6,358 nucleotides of DNA, from assembly GCA_913043805.1 (NCBI GenBank), contig CAJWMX010000177.1:1-6358 (forward strand), in the 5' to 3' direction. This document shows positions 1 through 6,302 of the stretch, piece by piece. Source of the stretch: an uncultured Acidobacteriota bacterium (GTDB taxonomy: Bacteria > Acidobacteriota > Vicinamibacteria > Vicinamibacterales > UBA8438). The notes below the pieces were generated by a model. That model saw only the letters and a program-made list of their open reading frames with translations. It had not been told where the DNA came from and made no database searches. The translations under genes and the position numbers were made by a program. Each line of letters opens with the position of its first letter. Position 1 is the first letter of the stretch.

Positions 1-1055
1 CGGGGCAAGGGACCATCGCGGACGAGATTCGGCGCCAGTGTCACGGACGGCTCGACGCGGTGTTCGTTCCGGTCGGGGGCGGAGGGCTGATCGCGGGGAT
101 TGCCGCATACGTGAAGGCGCTGATGCCGGAAGTGCGCGTGATCGGCGTGGAGTCGGTGGACGCCGACGCCCTGTATCAATCCCTGGCCGAGGGCCGCCGC
201 GTGGAACTCGAGCAGGTGGGGATCTTCGCCGACGGGACCGCGGTGCGGCAGGTCGGCGACGCCGTGTTCGAGGTGGCCCGCGAGCGGGTCGATGCGGTGG
301 TGCGGGTGACCAACGATGAGATCTGCGCCGCCATCAAGGACATCTTCGACGATACGCGAGCCGTGATGGAGCCGGCTGGCGCCCTGTCGGTGGCCGGTCT
401 GAAACGCTGGGCGGCGCGGTCGGAGAGACCGGTCGAGCGTCTCGTGGCGGTACTGAGCGGCGCCAACATGAATTTCGACCGGCTCCGTTTCGTGGCCGAG
501 CGGGCCGAGTTGGGCGAGGCGCGCGAGGCGGTCTTCGGGGTCACCATTCCGGAGCGTCCCGGAGCGTTCCGCGCGTTTTGCGCCGCTATCGGTCCCCGGG
601 TCATCACCGAGTTCAACTATCGGCTCAGCAGCCGGCAGGAGGCGCACATCTTCGTCGGGATCGGCACCGCCTCGCGAGAGGACGCCGAGCAGGTGCGAAG
701 TCAGCTCGTCGACGCGGGCTACGCCACCATTGACCTCTCCGATGACGAGATGGCCAAGCTCCACGTCCGCCACATGGTCGGGGGACGCGCTTCGGAGGCG
801 CGTCAGGAGCGGGCGTGCCGGTTCGAGTTCCCTGAGCGACCCGGCGCGCTCATGGACTTCCTCGAGGCGCTCAGTGGGCGCTGGAACATCAGCCTGTTCC
901 ACTATCGAAACCATGGCGCGGACTTCGGCCGTGTGCTGGCGGCGTTCGAGGTGCCTGGAGGGGACGAGGACGCGTTCCATGCGTTCCTCGAGAACGTCGG
1001 TTACCGCTTTGAGTTGCAACGCGGGAACACGGCCTACGACATGTTCCTGGGCTAG
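1..1055 (+). CDS. ilvA: Threonine ammonia-lyase, biosynthetic (5' end outside window)
   Basis: PLP enzyme that deaminates threonine to 2-oxobutanoate and ammonia, the first committed step of isoleucine synthesis in the cytoplasm. The frame is open from position 3, beginning GQGTIADEI, so the gene enters from the left edge. About 350 codons are visible of a family length near 500. The PLP lysine and substrate motifs lie outside. The fragment opens in the end of the catalytic domain: [11 protein letters not shown] is the glycine-rich phosphate-binding loop. From about nucleotide 530 come two ACT-like regulatory modules. The first starts at [10 protein letters not shown] and contains ITEFNYR. 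The linker [13 protein letters not shown] leads to the second, [13 protein letters not shown], with [11 protein letters not shown] and GRVLAAFE. These closely resemble the long, isoleucine-inhibited type, so feedback control by isoleucine and valine is expected from the family. The gene ends in TAG within a 4-nt overlap with convergent thrC. Identification is very secure. Confidence 0.96.
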   Translation, partial: GQGTIADEIRRQCHGRLDAVFVPVGGGGLIAGIAAYVKALMPEVRVIGVESVDADALYQSLAEGRRVELEQVGIFADGTAVRQVGDAVFEVARERVDAVVRVTNDEICAAIKDIFDDTRAVMEPAGALSVAGLKRWAARSERPVERLVAVLSGANMNFDRLRFVAERAELGEAREAVFGVTIPERPGAFRAFCAAIGPRVITEFNYRLSSRQEAHIFVGIGTASREDAEQVRSQLVDAGYATIDLSDDEMAKLHVRHMVGGRASEARQERACRFEFPERPGALMDFLEALSGRWNISLFHYRNHGADFGRVLAAFEVPGGDEDAFHAFLENVGYRFELQRGNTAYDMFLG

Positions 1056-2386
1056 CTGGTCATGCCGGCCGCGTGCTGGTCGATCGTCTTCCGCACCGCG
1101 TCGTAGTCGTTGGGAAGCTCGACCGGGGTGTTGGCGTGCTCGGGGGCCACGCCGGGCAGCCGATCTTCGTGGTAGCCCAGCTTGAAGTCGGTGAACTTCA
1201 GCCCGCTGGCGGTCGATACCACGACCACGCGTGACGAGGTGTCGATCAGCCCCCGCTCTCGCAGCTTGATGAGCGCGGCCAGCGCGACCCCGGTGTGCGG
1301 ACAGTTGTACATACCGGTGCGATCGGCTCGCGCCGACGCCTCGGCAAGCTCGGCCTCGGTGGCCTGCTCGACGATCCCACGGTGACGTTTGAGTGTGCGG
1401 ATCGCCTTCTGTACCGACACCGGGTTTCCGATCTGGATGGCGGACGCCTGGGTCGGTTGCGCCGCCACGGCCTCGAACTCCCAGCCGCGCGTGTAGGCGA
1501 GATACAGCGGATTGGCCGCCGCTGCCTGCGCGACGACGATCTGCGGCTGCTTGTCGATGATCCCCAGGTTGGCCATCAGCTGGAATCCCGCGCCGAGCGC
1601 GCTGACGTTGCCGAGATTTCCGCCCGGGATGATCACCACGTCCGGAATCTGCCAGTCTAGCTGCTGGACGATCTCGATGGCTACCGTCTTCTGTCCCTCG
1701 AGCCTGAGGCTGTTCATCGAGTTGGCCAGGTAGATCCCCTCGTCCTGGCTCAGCCGCTGCACGATGGCCATGCACCCATCGAAGTCGGTATCGAGCGCAA
1801 GGACCAGCGCCCCGTTGGCGATCGGCTGGAGCAGCTGGGCGGTCGACACCTTCCCGCGAGGGAGGAGCACGATCGCGGGGATGTCGCCGGCCGCGGCGTA
1901 GGCCGCCAGCGACGCCGACGTATCACCGGTGGAGGCGCAGGCCACGGCGCGGATGTTTCCGCCGTCCTGGATGACCTGCCGGACGACCGACACCAGGACC
2001 GTCATGCCGAGGTCCTTGAACGAGCCGGTGTGTGAATTCCCGCAGAGCTTGACCCACAGGTCCTGCATCCCCAGCTCGCGACCGAATCGCTCCGCCCAGA
2101 ACAGGTTTGTGCCGCCCTCGTCCATCGACACCACCGCATCGTCACGGACGTCCGGACAGACCCATTCCTTCTTGCCCCAGACCGACGAGCCGTAGGGCCA
2201 GGTGGTGCGCTTGTAGCGTTCATCGAACAGCCTCATCCAGGCGATGGCGGAGCGGTCCCTCAGCGCGTCGAGGTCATGAGACACCTCGAGGAGATCGCCG
2301 CAGGTCGGGCAGCGATAGATCGGGGTCCAGAGGGAATGCTCGCCGGGGCACCCGGCAATACAACGGAACACCGCACGGTAGGCCAT
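1052..2386 (-). CDS. thrC: Threonine synthase
   Basis: PLP-dependent enzyme converting O-phospho-L-homoserine to threonine and phosphate, the last step of threonine synthesis. The protein has 444 residues. An N-terminal cysteine set (C9, C13, C26, C29, the last two as CPTC) looks like a small zinc-ribbon-type element seen in part of this family. The PLP lysine is K124 in [29 protein letters not shown] (about 150-167) and the phosphate-binding loop PGGNLGN (255-261) complete the fold-type II active site. [13 protein letters not shown] (222-234) and [10 protein letters not shown] (361-370) are also typical. The ATG at 2384-2386 is preceded by AGAGGG with no spacing, so it is not a normal Shine-Dalgarno site. 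A TATAAC hexamer lies 6 nt upstream, suggesting a leaderless mRNA. The gene is convergent with ilvA, which uses its product. A paralogue with a different lysine motif lies at 2992-4170. This copy is the better canonical ThrC. Confidence 0.95.
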   Translation of the reverse strand: MAYRAVFRCIAGCPGEHSLWTPIYRCPTCGDLLEVSHDLDALRDRSAIAWMRLFDERYKRTTWPYGSSVWGKKEWVCPDVRDDAVVSMDEGGTNLFWAERFGRELGMQDLWVKLCGNSHTGSFKDLGMTVLVSVVRQVIQDGGNIRAVACASTGDTSASLAAYAAAGDIPAIVLLPRGKVSTAQLLQPIANGALVLALDTDFDGCMAIVQRLSQDEGIYLANSMNSLRLEGQKTVAIEIVQQLDWQIPDVVIIPGGNLGNVSALGAGFQLMANLGIIDKQPQIVVAQAAAANPLYLAYTRGWEFEAVAAQPTQASAIQIGNPVSVQKAIRTLKRHRGIVEQATEAELAEASARADRTGMYNCPHTGVALAALIKLRERGLIDTSSRVVVVSTASGLKFTDFKLGYHEDRLPGVAPEHANTPVELPNDYDAVRKTIDQHAAGMTS

Positions 2387-2392
2387 CCCTCT

Positions 2393-2398
2393 GTTATA
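2393..2398 (-). promoter_or_regulatory. Putative -10 box of thrC, leaderless type
   Basis: On the minus strand the sequence reads TATAAC, then AGAGGG, then the ATG of thrC. A -10 hexamer only 6 nt from the start codon would place transcription start at or next to the A of ATG, the usual geometry of leaderless genes. No convincing -35 is seen at 16-18 nt. A CTGACC lies 24 nt upstream (2423-2428), too far for a normal spacer. Confidence 0.5.
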
Positions 2399-2430
2399 CC
2401 GCAGCCGTCTAGCGGCAGGCCCGGTCAGGC

Positions 2431-2436
2431 GATACT
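2431..2436 (+). promoter_or_regulatory. Possible -10 box before the receiver-domain remnant
   Basis: GATACT is followed by AGAGGC and then ATG at 2443. The layout mirrors the divergent thrC start: hexamer, 6-nt AGAGG-type spacer, ATG. The 15-nt hexamer-to-ATG stretches match at 11 positions. It may be a relic promoter of a decayed gene, or chance. No -35 was recognised. Confidence 0.3.
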
Positions 2437-2442
2437 AGAGGC

Positions 2443-2798
2443 ATGAGGACACGAGGGGCGTGGTTCTGGATGATCGGGGAGCGTGGCTGGGTGTCGCGAC
2501 AGTTCGCCGACGTTCCCTTCGACCGGGAGGCCAAGCCGTATGACCTGATCTTCATGGACGCCAGATGCCGCACATGGATGGGTTCGACACGACCGGCTGC
2601 ATTCGTCGTCTGGAGGCCGGCCAGGCGTCGGTCCCGATCGTGGCGATGACGGCCAACGCGATGCCGGGTGACCGTGAGCGCTGCCTGGATGCCGGGATGA
2701 GCGACTATCTGGCCAAGCCGGTCACGATGGCGCGGCTACGACCGGTGCTTGAACGCTGGGGCACCGACTCGGCGGAGAGGGCTGAGGACGCCGCGTAG
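2443..2798 (+). pseudogene. Frameshifted response-regulator receiver (REC) domain remnant
   Basis: Two frames together encode the second half of a CheY-like receiver domain. Frame one (from ATG 2443) ends its recognisable part with PYDLIFMD, whose last Asp (2557-2559) is the phospho-acceptor. The following codon has only two bases (GC). Restoring one base, for example T to give TGC, continues as QMPHMDGF in the other frame. That frame then runs IVAMTANAM (the switch Thr), [19 protein letters not shown] (the conserved Lys) and ends at TAG 2796-2798. Such sequences are typical of the C-terminal receivers of hybrid histidine kinases. Only about 39 codons precede the Asp, against more than 50 expected, and the acidic first-strand pair is absent in frame. 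VVLDD in the other frame at 2460-2474 may be a relic of it. The copy is therefore both truncated and frameshifted. Translation from ATG 2565 alone would lack the Asp. A sequencing error could explain the shift but not the missing N-terminus. Confidence 0.75.
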
Positions 2799-2818
2799 CC
2801 GCGGTTCGGGTGAGGGAA

Positions 2819-2894
2819 TGGTGGACCGCATGGGATTCGAACCCACGACCTCCGCGTTGCGAACGCGGCGCTCTCCCAACTGAGCTAGCGGCCC
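2819..2894 (-). tRNA. tRNA-Ala (anticodon CGC)
   Basis: A full 76-nt cloverleaf on the minus strand. Acceptor stem GGGCCGC pairs with GCGGTCC, giving the G3-U70 wobble that is the main identity element of alanine tRNAs. Discriminator base is A, and CCA is encoded (2819-2821). The D arm is GCTCAGTTGGGAGAGC. The anticodon stem CCGCG/CGCGG encloses loop TTCGCAA, with anticodon CGC at 2859-2861, reading GCG codons. The T arm GTGGG-TTCGAAT-CCCAT closes with one wobble pair. It lies downstream of the threonine-synthase-like gene on the same strand and is convergent with the receiver-domain remnant. Confidence 0.97.
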
Positions 2895-2914
2895 CCAGGG
2901 GCATGGCGTGCACA

Positions 2915-2928
2915 GCCGACGGGTCGGC
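2915..2928 (-). repeat. Short hairpin in the tRNA-Ala leader
   Basis: GCCGAC and GTCGGC form a perfect 6-base inverted repeat separated by two bases, so a hairpin of about 5 bp with a 4-nt loop. It sits between the putative tRNA promoter and the mature tRNA 5' end. It has no T-tract, so it is not a good intrinsic terminator. It may help 5' processing or be incidental. Confidence 0.3.
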
Positions 2929-2946
2929 CGCGACACGCAAACTTCG

Positions 2947-2976
2947 ATTGTACACGCCGCTGGTCGAGGCCCGCAA
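2947..2976 (-). promoter_or_regulatory. Putative promoter of tRNA-Ala
   Basis: On the minus strand TTGCGG (2971-2976) and TACAAT (2947-2952) are 18 nt apart, a normal sigma-70 spacing with a good -10 and a weak -35. Initiation would fall near 2940, leaving about 45 nt before the tRNA. The site lies just past the stop codon of the threonine-synthase-like gene, the only place for a dedicated tRNA promoter. Confidence 0.45.
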
Positions 2977-2991
2977 TCGTGGCGCGCCCGG

Positions 2992-4170
2992 TCAGGCTGG
3001 CGGATCCAGGACGTCGAGATACTTCAGCGCGCCACCGGTGTTCAACAGCACCACGCCGTCGTCATCGCCGATGGTGCCGGCGTCACGCAAGTGTCGAAGG
3101 GCCGCGACGGTGGCTCCCCCCTCGGGAGCCGCCCCGATCCCCTCGCGCCGGCCGAGGGCCCGCATCCCGTCCACCATCTCCGCGTCCGTGACCGAGAGGG
3201 CGCCCCCCCCGCTCTCCCGGAGCGCTCTGAGGACCAGCATGTCGCCGACCGCGGCAGGTACTCGCAGGCCGTCGGCGACGGTGGTGGCGTCTTCCCACGG
3301 GACGGCAGTATCTTCGCCCGTGTCGAACGCCCGGACCAACGGCGCGCAGCCGGCCGCCTGCACCGAGACCAGCCGGGGGCGCGGGCCGGTGATCCAGCCC
3401 AGCTGCTCGAGTTCGTCACACGCCTTCCAGATCCCGACGATGCCGGTGCCGCCGCCGGTGGGGTAGATGATCCACTCGGGCCAGCTCCAGCCGAACTGCT
3501 CGGCGATCTCGTAGCCCATAGTCTTCTTGCCCTCGGCCCTGAACGGTTCCTTGAGCGTGGAGACGTCGTACCAGCCCAGCGGGGCGCCCTGCTCGGCGGC
3601 GATACGTCCCGCGTCGGTGATGAGGCCGTCCACCAGCGTCACCTCCGCGCCGTGGAGCTGGCACTCTCGGATGAACGGCGCCTTAACGTCACGCGGCATG
3701 AAGACCTTGCTCGTGAGGCCGGCCGCCGCGGTGTAGGCGGCCAGCGCGCAGGCGGCATTGCCGGCCGAGGGCGCCGACAGCGTGGTGGCGCCGAGGTCCC
3801 TGGCGCGAGTGACCGCCGCCGACATGCCGCGCGCCTTGAACGAGTTGGTGGGGTTGAGCGCTTCGTCTTTGACGAAGAGCCGCTTCAGCCCGAGATCGGC
3901 GCCGAGGCAGTCGGCGTGGAACAGGGGAGTCCAGCCCTCACCGAGCGTCACGGGGCCTACGCCCTCCGCGATCGGCAATGCCGGGGCATACCGCCACATC
4001 GAGCGCATACCACCGGTGAGGGCGGTCTTGGACCAGTGACGGCCGATGTAGTCCCAGTCGTAGCGGGCCAGGAGCGGACGCCCACACCTACACAGATGGT
4101 GGATGTCGTTCGCGTCGAATGGCCCGGCGCCGCATGGGACCGAACACTCGAGCTGAAAGTGGAGACTCAC
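2992..4170 (-). CDS. Threonine synthase-like PLP-dependent enzyme (second copy)
   Basis: A 392-residue fold-type II PLP enzyme of the threonine synthase family. It has N-terminal cysteines C9, C13, C27 and C29, as in zinc-ribbon-like heads of some ThrC proteins. TLGEGWTPL is at 75-83 and the PLP lysine K112 is in NPTNSFKARGM. APSAGNAACALAAY spans about 133-146, the phosphate loop YPTGGGTG 236-243, and the C-terminal PEGGATVAAL and LNTGGALKYLD complete the fold. It differs from the other ThrC here, which has SFKDLGM and CASTGDTS at the matching sites. It may be a second threonine synthase or act on a related substrate; the sequence does not decide. The start is GTG (4168-4170). An in-frame TGA lies upstream with no earlier start, and no Shine-Dalgarno is visible. 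It follows frr by 56 nt on the same strand, so co-transcription with the tsf-pyrH-frr genes is possible. A run of eight G lies within the coding strand near 3203-3210. Confidence 0.88.
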   Translation of the reverse strand: MSLHFQLECSVPCGAGPFDANDIHHLCRCGRPLLARYDWDYIGRHWSKTALTGGMRSMWRYAPALPIAEGVGPVTLGEGWTPLFHADCLGADLGLKRLFVKDEALNPTNSFKARGMSAAVTRARDLGATTLSAPSAGNAACALAAYTAAAGLTSKVFMPRDVKAPFIRECQLHGAEVTLVDGLITDAGRIAAEQGAPLGWYDVSTLKEPFRAEGKKTMGYEIAEQFGWSWPEWIIYPTGGGTGIVGIWKACDELEQLGWITGPRPRLVSVQAAGCAPLVRAFDTGEDTAVPWEDATTVADGLRVPAAVGDMLVLRALRESGGGALSVTDAEMVDGMRALGRREGIGAAPEGGATVAALRHLRDAGTIGDDDGVVLLNTGGALKYLDVLDPPA

Positions 4171-4226
4171 GCGAATAGCGCCAAGGGCGGGTGGCGGCGA
4201 CGGTCAAGTGGCCAAAGCCCAAAGCC

Positions 4227-4796
4227 TTAGTGATCCAGGAGCTCCGAATCCTTGGCCTTCTGCAACTCGTCGATCTGCGCGATGTGCTCGTCGGTGATCT
4301 GTTGCACGCCATCGAGGGCGCGCCGCTCGTCGTCCTCGGACAGCTCGTGGTTCTTGAGCAGCTTCTTGAGCGCGTCGTTCACGGTGCGTCGTACGCCGCG
4401 GACGCCGTTGCGACCGTCCTCGGCCAGGTTGTGGACGATGCGCGAGAGCTCCTTGCGGCGCTCGTCGGTCAGCGGCGGCACCGGGATCCGCACGACTTTG
4501 CCATCGTTGGCCGGGTTCAGTCCCAGGTTCGCGCTCTGGATAGCGCGTTCGATGGCTGCGATCTGGGTCGGGTCGAACGGATTGGCCACAATCAGCGTTG
4601 GTTCCGGGACCGACAACGTCGCCACCTGGTTCAGGGGCATCTGCGTGCCGTAGGCGTCGACCCGAACCGAGTCGAGGATCCCGACCGAGGCGCGCCCGGT
4701 TCGCACGCCAGTCAGCTCGTGCCGAACGTGTTCGACCTGGCCTCTCATCCCGTTGCGCGCCGCGGCGATCGCGCTGGCGCCGTCGCTGATGTCCAT
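4227..4796 (-). CDS. frr: Ribosome recycling factor
   Basis: RRF acts with EF-G to split the post-termination ribosome so that subunits can be reused. The 189-residue length is close to the usual 185. RTGRAS (32-37), YGTQMPLNQVATLSVPEP (49-66) and NPFDP (72-76) mark the first helix and the small beta domain. PPLTDERRKEL (107-117) and the basic helix RNGVRGVRR (129-137) belong to the long three-helix bundle that mimics the tRNA stem. ATG 4794-4796 is preceded by GAAAGG (4803-4808) with a 6-nt spacer, a good ribosome binding site. It follows pyrH by 31 nt in the conserved tsf-pyrH-frr order and is probably in the same transcript. Confidence 0.97.
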   Translation of the reverse strand: MDISDGASAIAAARNGMRGQVEHVRHELTGVRTGRASVGILDSVRVDAYGTQMPLNQVATLSVPEPTLIVANPFDPTQIAAIERAIQSANLGLNPANDGKVVRIPVPPLTDERRKELSRIVHNLAEDGRNGVRGVRRTVNDALKKLLKNHELSEDDERRALDGVQQITDEHIAQIDELQKAKDSELLDH

Positions 4797-4827
4797 GCTG
4801 TGCCTTTCTGATGCGTTTCGCGGAACG

Positions 4828-5544
4828 CTACGCGGTGACGACGGAGCCGACCGGCTCTCCCATGACCGCGCGCCGCACGTTGCCCACCCTCGTGAGGTCG
4901 AAGACTACGATCGGCAGCTCGTTGTCCATGCACAGGGAGATGGCGGTGGCGTCCATCACATGGAGTCGCCGTTCCAGTACCTCGAGATGTGAGAGCGAGG
5001 GCAGACGCGTGGCGGTCGGGTCGGTCATCGGGTCAGCGGTGTAGATCCCGTCGACCTTGGTCGCCTTCATGATCACGTCCGCGCGGATCTCCATGGCCCG
5101 CAACGCCGCGGCGGTGTCTGTCGTGAAGTAGGGGTTGCCGGTGCCGGCGGCGAACAGGACCAGACGTCCTTTCTCCAAGTGACGAATGGCGCGGCGCCGG
5201 ATGAACGGTTCGGCCACCGTTCGCATCTCGATGGCGGTCAGGACACGGGTGTCCGCACCGTGTCGCTCGAGCGCGTCACTGAGGGCCAGCGCGTTCATGA
5301 CGGTCGCCAACATCCCCATGTTGTCGGCCGTGGTCCGGTCCATGCCCCTGGCGCTGCCGGCCAGACCACGGAAGATGTTCCCGCCTCCGATCACCACGGC
5401 CAGTTCGACCCCGAGCTGGCGCACTTCGACCACCTCGGATGCGATCTGATCCGCGACGGCGGGATCGATGCCGAACGAGCGCTCGCCCATGAGCGCTTCG
5501 CCAGACAGTTTCAGGAGAACGCGACGGTAGGCCGGGGCAGCCAT
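4828..5544 (-). CDS. pyrH: UMP kinase
   Basis: Bacterial UMP kinase of the amino-acid kinase fold, which phosphorylates UMP to UDP with ATP in pyrimidine nucleotide synthesis. It has 238 residues, the normal size. LLKLSGEAL (10-18) is the N-terminal nucleotide-binding strand and loop. [10 protein letters not shown] (51-60) is the glycine loop. [19 protein letters not shown] (70-88) is the UMP-contacting helix. [16 protein letters not shown] (135-150) holds the phosphate-binding threonines and catalytic-site Asp. [13 protein letters not shown] (160-172) is the ATP-binding signature. In the family the enzyme is a hexamer, activated by GTP and inhibited by UTP. No Shine-Dalgarno precedes the ATG at 5542-5544. 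Instead a perfect TATAAT lies 11 nt upstream, which suggests an extra promoter giving a very short leader, besides read-through from tsf. Confidence 0.97.
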   Translation of the reverse strand: MAAPAYRRVLLKLSGEALMGERSFGIDPAVADQIASEVVEVRQLGVELAVVIGGGNIFRGLAGSARGMDRTTADNMGMLATVMNALALSDALERHGADTRVLTAIEMRTVAEPFIRRRAIRHLEKGRLVLFAAGTGNPYFTTDTAAALRAMEIRADVIMKATKVDGIYTADPMTDPTATRLPSLSHLEVLERRLHVMDATAISLCMDNELPIVVFDLTRVGNVRRAVMGEPVGSVVTA

Positions 5545-5555
5545 CGAGTGCAGGG

Positions 5556-5561
5556 ATTATA
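5556..5561 (-). promoter_or_regulatory. Putative internal -10 box before pyrH
   Basis: A perfect TATAAT on the minus strand within the 41-nt tsf-pyrH spacer, 11 nt from the pyrH ATG, giving a predicted leader of only about 4-6 nt. No good -35 hexamer is found at normal spacing. The upstream DNA is instead three copies of ACCCGG (+ strand: 5561-5566, 5573-5578, 5580-5585), the first of which overlaps the last base of the box. The AT-rich hexamer stands out in a GC-rich region. Confidence 0.5.
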
Positions 5562-5585
5562 CCCGGTGGTCGACCCGGGACCCGG

Positions 5586-6188
5586 TTAGCCGTCCGATTC
5601 GCCGATCTTGAAGCGAGCGAATCTGGCGATGGTGATGTTCTCGCCCATCTTGGCGATGGCGGCGGTCACCAGATCCTGCACGGAGCTCTTCGGATCTCGA
5701 ATCGACGGCTGGTCGAGCAGCACGACCTGCTGGTAGTAGCTGTTCATTTTGCCTTCGACGATCTTGTCGATGACGTCGGCCGGCTTGTTCGATTCCTCGA
5801 ACTGGGCGCGGAAGATACCCTTCTCACGCTCGACGTCCGCTTCGGGCACCTCGTCTCTGGTGACCACCTGGGGATTGGCGGCCGCGATGTGCATCGCGAT
5901 CTCGCGGACGAGTTGCTGGAACTCGTCGGTTCGCGCGACGAAGTCCCACTCGCAGCCGACCTCGACGAGCACCCCGACCTTGCCGCCCACGTGGATGTAG
6001 CTACCGACGATGCCCTCGCTCGTGCTACGGCCAGAGCGCTTCTCGGCCTTGGCGATCCCACGCTTGCGCAGGATGGTGACGGCCTGCTCAATGTCGCCGT
6101 TGGCTTCGGCCAGCGCCGATTTGCAATCCATGAACCCAGCTCCGGTCTTGTCACGAAGCTGTTTGACCTCGGTGGCGGAAATAGCCAT
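5586..6188 (-). CDS. tsf: Elongation factor Ts
   Basis: EF-Ts is the guanine nucleotide exchange factor that regenerates EF-Tu-GTP. At 200 residues it is the short form, lacking the longer C-terminal part of the E. coli protein (about 280). The N-terminal UBA-like helical domain is clear: VKQLRDKTGAGFMDCKSAL (8-26) and the GDIEQAVTILRKRG segment (31-44), followed by GIAKAEKRSGR. The core begins with GSYIHVGGKVGVLVEVGCE (62-80). The EF-Tu-contacting motif, usually C-x-TDFVAR, reads CEWDFVAR (79-86), with Trp81 for the usual Thr while Asp82 and Phe83 remain. The C-terminus has KMNSYYQQVVLLDQP and ENITIARFARFKIGE, both typical. ATG 6186-6188 has a GAGGA ribosome site (6198-6202) with a 9-nt spacer. 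It lies between probable rpsB and pyrH, as in many bacteria. Confidence 0.96.
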   Translation of the reverse strand: MAISATEVKQLRDKTGAGFMDCKSALAEANGDIEQAVTILRKRGIAKAEKRSGRSTSEGIVGSYIHVGGKVGVLVEVGCEWDFVARTDEFQQLVREIAMHIAAANPQVVTRDEVPEADVEREKGIFRAQFEESNKPADVIDKIVEGKMNSYYQQVVLLDQPSIRDPKSSVQDLVTAAIAKMGENITIARFARFKIGESDG

Positions 6189-6204
6189 GTCTAGGAGTCC
6201 TCAG

Positions 6205-6219
6205 CGCGCCCGAGGCGCG
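6205..6219 (-). repeat. Hairpin just upstream of the tsf ribosome binding site
   Basis: CGCGCC and GGCGCG form a perfect 6-bp stem with a 3-nt loop. In the mRNA it ends two bases before the GAGGA ribosome site of tsf. Its position would allow it to affect ribosome access or protect the message, but that is inference. There is no T-tract, so it is not a terminator. Confidence 0.4.
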
Positions 6220-6257
6220 GTTAGTGCGGTGGGTGAGAGGTGCGGCGTACAGCGGAC

Positions 6258-6281
6258 GCGCCGGCAAAGAGCGGCCGGCGC
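6258..6281 (-). repeat. Strong hairpin in the rpsB-tsf spacer
   Basis: GCGCCGGC and GCCGGCGC form a perfect 8-bp GC-only inverted repeat with an 8-nt loop, 22 nt past the probable rpsB stop codon. No T-tract follows on the minus strand. It may be a weak terminator or attenuator, or an RNA processing or 3'-end stabilising structure that sets different levels of S2 and EF-Ts. Confidence 0.5.
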
Positions 6282-6302
6282 CTCGGCGGGTGTTCGGACG
6301 GG

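Noticed and set aside
730..1185. A 151-codon + strand frame overlapping the ilvA end
   Set aside because: Ser/Arg-rich out-of-frame reading of the second ACT module of ilvA, running into thrC antisense.
4171..4207. TTGACC plus a TATTCG-like box as a promoter of the second thrC-like gene
   Set aside because: The spacer would be 24 nt and the hexamer lies 1 nt from the GTG, so initiation would fall inside the gene. The same 24-nt spacing of TGACC to a TAT box upstream of thrC is curious but unsupported.
4210..4226. Repeated CCAAAGC units after frr as a terminator
   Set aside because: They are direct repeats, not inverted, so they cannot form a stable hairpin.
2908..4230. A 440-codon open frame on the + strand
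   Set aside because: It lies antisense to the threonine-synthase-like gene along its whole length. Its translation is Arg/Gly-rich with no family motifs, as expected of an open shadow frame in high-GC DNA.
4191..4811. A 206-codon open frame on the + strand
   Set aside because: Antisense to frr, which is unmistakable. No recognisable domain.
4813..4828. Inverted repeat GCGTT/AACGC in the pyrH-frr spacer as a terminator
   Set aside because: Only 5 bp with a 6-nt loop and no T-tract; the genes are closely spaced and probably co-transcribed.
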